From contig CAJUOP010000005.1 of NCBI GenBank assembly GCA_910588465.1, positions 1 through 64,000 of the forward strand: a DNA stretch of 64,000 nucleotides, written 5' to 3'. Every line of letters begins with the position of its first letter. Positions within the stretch are counted from its first letter, which is position 1. The position numbers and the translations under genes are program-made. Origin of the DNA: an uncultured Christensenellaceae bacterium. GTDB lineage: Bacteria > Bacillota > Clostridia > Christensenellales > Borkfalkiaceae. Of the stretch, positions 61,218-64,000 are shown in pieces. The notes below the pieces were generated by a model. The model searched no databases. It saw nothing but the letters and a program-made list of their open reading frames with translations, and was not told where the DNA came from.

Positions 61218-62915
61218 CTAAATGATTTCAAAATGTTTTAATGTTTCTTTTATCGCTTCCATCATTCGCGGTGTGGGATGCGCGCGGGGACGTTTTAATT
61301 CTTCGACGGCGTTTGGGGCGTCGTACATAGGCAAGCCTAAATCACGCTTTACTTCGGCTATGTATGCAGTGTGGACTTTAAAGCCGTAAGTCTTTTCGAT
61401 ATAGTCTTGCATTTTCTTATAGGTTACTTTTTCTTTCGGCTTGCGGGATTCGGCACGCTCTTTGACTTTCTTTAATGAGAACTGCCCTTCTTCCTCTCCG
61501 AATTCTACGTCGATGTTGATATGACTGTCGGGAATTTTTTTGGAAAGAACGACCAGCGTCTCGACATGTTTTGTCTGCGCAAACATATCAAAGGGCTGCA
61601 CGTATTCCAAACGGTATCCGCCCGACGGCGCGTCCGTCTTTATCAGCTCGCCCGTTTCGCTCTCGCATAAGCTACCCGTCAAAATCCCAACGTCGCGCGC
61701 AAGCGTGGCGGGATTGCACGAAACCATCACGATTTTTTTCACGCTCCGTTTGATAAGCTCCCGCAAGACGCTGCGCTCCGCGCCCGCGCGGGGCGGGTCG
61801 AGCACGACCGACGCGTTCGGCGAATCCGCCAGAATCTCCGCAAGGCAGTCCTCCACCTTGCCGCACACGTTGGTCATTTTCTCCGAGAGCCCGTTGCTTT
61901 CTTTTAATTTATCCGCGCACGCGCTCGCCTCGGGCACGATTTCCACGCCGATCGCCCTGCCGCATTTTTTGGCGAGCATCGCCGTCAGAAGTCCGCCGCC
62001 AGCATAACAGTCGATCACCGTTTCGCCTTCTTTGAAAAAGGAAACGACGCGCTCGTACAGCTTTGCCCGCACGCCCTCGTTTACCTGCACAAAGGTCGCC
62101 GCGCCCGCCTCGTACGAAATGCCGCACTCCGTACAGCTGTAAAAGCCCTTTCCCCTGATCCGTTCAAACCGATCGCCGAACACCGCGTTCGTGGGTTTTA
62201 TGTTAAAATTCAGCAGCAGACTGTATTCCGAAAACACCCCGTCCAGCAGCGAAAGAAAGGTATCGAGCCCCTTCGGCTCCCTCGTCACCACCAAAACGAC
62301 GATAAACTTCCCCTTTAATTCCCGCACGACCACGTGGCGAATATCGCCCTTGCCCGTCCCTTCGTCGTAGCCCGTAAGCCCGCACCGCTCCATATAGTCC
62401 GAAAGCGCCTTAATCAGCGCCTTCGCCCAGTCGGGATGAATGGGACATTCGTCCGTTTCCACGATGCGGTGGCTGCGCTCGGCATAAAAGCCGATTGCGT
62501 TTTTCCCGTCCTTGCGCCCCACGGGAAGCTGCAATTTATTGCGATAGCCGTACTTCGCGTCGCTCCGTTCGCAGAGCGGCACGTCGAAGCTTATTCCCGC
62601 GATCTTGCGCAGCGTGTCGCGCACCAGCTCGGTTTTAAACTTTAACTGCGCCGAATAGCGCAGATGCTGCAGCTGACACCCGCCGCAACGGAAAAACGCC
62701 TTGCACGCGGGGCGCACGCGCTCCTCCGCGGGCGTGAGCACCTCTTCCGCCTTGCCGTAAGCGATATTGTTTTTTACCTTTAAAATGCGGATGCGCGCCT
62801 TTTCGCCGGGGATCAGAAAGGGAACGAAAACGGTGCCGCCCTCCCATTTTACAATCCCTTCGCCGTTCGTTCCGAACGCGACCGCCTGCGCGGTAATGAT
62901 ATCGTTCTTTTCCAT
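61218..62915 (-). CDS. rlmD: RlmD/RumA-type 23S rRNA (uracil-5)-methyltransferase with element-encoded tail
   Basis: The first ~459 residues are an SAM-dependent m5U methyltransferase: a TRAM domain, 4Fe-4S cysteines (Cys71, Cys77 and Cys80 in CKAFFRCGGC, and a later Cys), FDPPRAGAE-like DPPRAGAE and the nucleophile Cys in VSCNPATLARD (near 402). The natural gene would end HVETLVVLSKQE (461 residues). Here VETLVVLSK at 451-459 is the att core and ~106 further residues come from the element: DSHINIDVEFGEEEG, KVTYKKMQDYIEKTYGFKVH, AYIAEVKRDLGLPMYDAPNA and a helical end. The same sort of tail is found on many clostridial RumA proteins. The catalytic part is intact, so activity probably persists. 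The ATG overlaps the upstream stop (TAATG). Confidence 0.92.
   Translation of the reverse strand: MEKNDIITAQAVAFGTNGEGIVKWEGGTVFVPFLIPGEKARIRILKVKNNIAYGKAEEVLTPAEERVRPACKAFFRCGGCQLQHLRYSAQLKFKTELVRDTLRKIAGISFDVPLCERSDAKYGYRNKLQLPVGRKDGKNAIGFYAERSHRIVETDECPIHPDWAKALIKALSDYMERCGLTGYDEGTGKGDIRHVVVRELKGKFIVVLVVTREPKGLDTFLSLLDGVFSEYSLLLNFNIKPTNAVFGDRFERIRGKGFYSCTECGISYEAGAATFVQVNEGVRAKLYERVVSFFKEGETVIDCYAGGGLLTAMLAKKCGRAIGVEIVPEASACADKLKESNGLSEKMTNVCGKVEDCLAEILADSPNASVVLDPPRAGAERSVLRELIKRSVKKIVMVSCNPATLARDVGILTGSLCESETGELIKTDAPSGGYRLEYVQPFDMFAQTKHVETLVVLSKKIPDSHINIDVEFGEEEGQFSLKKVKERAESRKPKEKVTYKKMQDYIEKTYGFKVHTAYIAEVKRDLGLPMYDAPNAVEELKRPRAHPTPRMMEAIKETLKHFEII
61540..61565. repeat. Attachment-site repeat, rlmD end (attL-like)
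   Basis: It matches 47409-47434 with one mismatch and lies inside rlmD at the boundary of host and element codons. Confidence 0.85.
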
Positions 62916-63463
62916 TATCTTCTTATCCTCGCCACGATTCGGTTCACCGATTTCTGACAGAGAAAGATCATATAATCATAGACGGCGAACAAAACCGTTC
63001 CGCCCAAAAAGACGATTAAGTATAAGTATTGCTCCACGTAAGGGTACCAGGTGTGCTCCGCTCCGCCGAGCAGCGGCAGCAGGACGAACCAGGCAAGGAG
63101 CATCGCTCCGTCGAACCAGGCGGCTTTCGCCAGGAACACGGGAAGGTGGACCCACTTCTTTTTCACGTATTTTTTCTGCAAAAAATTCACGAGCGGATGC
63201 AGCCCGAAAAACGCTAAAAAGGGCAGCAGCTTGATTACCGAAAATCCGCAGAACAAAAACGCGAGCAGCCCCGCCCCCAAAAAGGCGAGCGCGTCGCCCC
63301 AGATAAACTCCTGCGAGAGGGGCACCATCAGGGCGAACACCGCGACCAGATAGCCCGAAGCGAGCAGCACGTCCACGTACGAGCCCACCGTAAGCGAAAC
63401 GGAGGCAACGGCGCAAGCGATTGCCGAAAGCGCGATTTCGAACGAACGCTTATTCTTTTTCAC
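62915..63463 (-). CDS. Polytopic membrane protein, hypothetical
   Basis: A 182-residue protein with five to six membrane helices (SAIACAVASVSLTVGSYVDV, GYLVAVFALMVPLSQEFI, WGDALAFLGAGLLAFLFCGF, FLAFFGLHPLVNFLQKKYVK and two more) and a basic C-terminus. The pattern recalls integral membrane substrate-binding proteins, but no family is certain. It starts with GTG immediately after the stop of the J-domain gene, and its stop overlaps the rlmD ATG, so all three are one operon that originally ended with mgtC. Confidence 0.6.
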   Translation of the reverse strand: MKKNKRSFEIALSAIACAVASVSLTVGSYVDVLLASGYLVAVFALMVPLSQEFIWGDALAFLGAGLLAFLFCGFSVIKLLPFLAFFGLHPLVNFLQKKYVKKKWVHLPVFLAKAAWFDGAMLLAWFVLLPLLGGAEHTWYPYVEQYLYLIVFLGGTVLFAVYDYMIFLCQKSVNRIVARIRR

Positions 63464-64000
63464 TTAATGACAGTTGCAGCAAAGATTGAACAAGCAGTTT
63501 ACGCAAAGGAAGGTATAGCACGCGCTCGCGCAATTCGCGCACCAACTCCCCCCCATCTGCGTGTCGCCCGAATCGGGATTGGGATCGGTATTCGCCGCTC
63601 CGCCCGATTCCGTCTTGTATTCTGCGCGGGCGCTCAGCTTGTCGTACGACTCCTTATATTTCGCGTTGGAGGGATCCATCTGCATGGCGATTTCGAGCTG
63701 CTTTTTGCTCTCGTTCATCCAATTCTTTTTATAGAACACGACCGACTGTAAATAGTGCCACTCCGCGTTCCGCTCGTTAAAGTTGTCGAGCAAGGACTGC
63801 GCGCGCGAAATTTCGCCCTTTTTGATCGCGTCGGAAACTTCGCCCAGCGCGTCGCCGCTGCCGCTTTTCTCCTTTCCGAGCTCGCGCCGCTCGTTCATGA
63901 TCTCCTCGTACGCGGCGTCCAGCTTTACGATCATCCGCGCGGCGTGGTTGCCCGCTTCGCCGTCCTGCCACATTTCCTCGTTGTATTTCTTTTTCAGCGC
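63464..64000 (-). CDS. J-domain protein with helical repeat and Cys-rich tail (partial)
   Basis: The gene runs off the right edge; 178 residues of its C-terminus are visible. The first visible part (LKKKYNEEMWQDGEAGNHAA, then RMIVKLDAAYEEIMNERREL) resembles the second half of a J domain. A TPR-like helical region follows (ISRAQSLLDNFNERNAEWHY, LQSVVFYKKNWMNESKKQLEIA). The tail is WCANCASACYTFLCVNC and LFNLCCNCH, nine Cys in about 27 residues, likely a metal or membrane-interface motif. It may be a specialised Hsp70 co-chaperone. It heads the visible operon with the membrane protein and rlmD. Confidence 0.75.
   Translation of the reverse strand, partial: ALKKKYNEEMWQDGEAGNHAARMIVKLDAAYEEIMNERRELGKEKSGSGDALGEVSDAIKKGEISRAQSLLDNFNERNAEWHYLQSVVFYKKNWMNESKKQLEIAMQMDPSNAKYKESYDKLSARAEYKTESGGAANTDPNPDSGDTQMGGSWCANCASACYTFLCVNCLFNLCCNCH

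Larger units (their letters stand above)
47409..61565. mobile_element. Mobilizable element (~14.2 kb) in the 3' end of rlmD
   Basis: The element is bounded by the 26-bp att repeats and contains a large serine recombinase, a probable RHH protein, a MobV relaxase with oriT, and defence-type cargo. It is more AT-rich than the flanks. No type IV secretion genes are present, so it would be an IME that borrows a conjugation apparatus. The att core encodes VETLVVLSK in the same frame at both ends, and rlmD-type (rum) 3' ends are known integration hot spots for such elements. Confidence 0.9.

Noticed and set aside
47399..61565. Full conjugative element (ICE)
   Set aside because: No VirB4, VirD4/TcpA or other secretion genes are present, so it can only be mobilized.

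Overview
The window looks like chromosome of a Bacillota organism of the class Clostridia, probably a gut-type anaerobe. The support is the gene set and layout (V/A-type ATPase instead of a visible F-type, a dprA-topA-trmFO-hslV-hslU block, VanW and Sel1-repeat proteins, a 4Fe-4S/TlpA membrane protein) together with GC-rich codon use and strong GGAGG ribosome binding sites. The exact genus cannot be read from the sequence.

Layout. 0-8.7 kb: a nine-gene operon for a V/A-type ATPase whose rotor subunit carries the complete Na+ pocket. 8.7-19.8 kb: thioredoxin, hisS, a Sel1-repeat protein, hslU, hslV, trmFO, topA, dprA and comM, all on the minus strand. 19.8-25 kb: a GT-C-like membrane protein, rplS, a VanW-family protein and recF. 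25-28.3 kb: dnaA and mnmG on the plus strand, divergent from recF. 28.6-31.3 kb: glyA and tilS on the minus strand. 31.4-38 kb, plus strand: tRNA-fMet, tRNA-Met and tRNA-Glu, two copies of a hairpin-rich repeat, a guanylate-kinase/ParB-like fusion and two large lipoproteins, the first with a redoxin domain. 38-38.65 kb: a non-coding patch of dispersed GTCATTC-type repeats. 38.65-47.4 kb, minus strand: a 4Fe-4S membrane protein fused to TlpA with a small membrane partner, tsf, rpsB, engB, lon and mgtC.

47.4-61.57 kb is an integrated mobilizable element of about 14 kb, visibly richer in AT than its surroundings. It sits in the 3' end of an rlmD/rumA-type rRNA methyltransferase gene and is bounded by a 26-bp direct repeat with one mismatch. 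Its backbone is a large serine recombinase, a probable ribbon-helix-helix protein and a MobV relaxase with a pMV158-like oriT (a Tn4451-like plan). The cargo is defence-like: a GmrSD/DUF262-type protein and a KilA-N protein inside 34-bp imperfect direct repeats, a sigma/HTH protein, AbiH, a BcgI-like restriction-modification pair with a small HTH regulator, and a ComEC-like metallo-beta-lactamase-fold protein. 61.2-64 kb is the host gene with its element-supplied tail, a membrane protein and the end of a J-domain protein.

The most unusual observation is at the insertion site. The repeat is coding and in the same frame at both ends. In the integrated state the host methyltransferase carries a ~106-residue element-encoded tail, while the recombinase ends in host codons. 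In the excised circle the same tail would instead be fused in frame to the recombinase. Integration therefore moves a small domain between integrase and host enzyme, and it also separates mgtC from the host operon and places the element's MBL gene behind rlmD.
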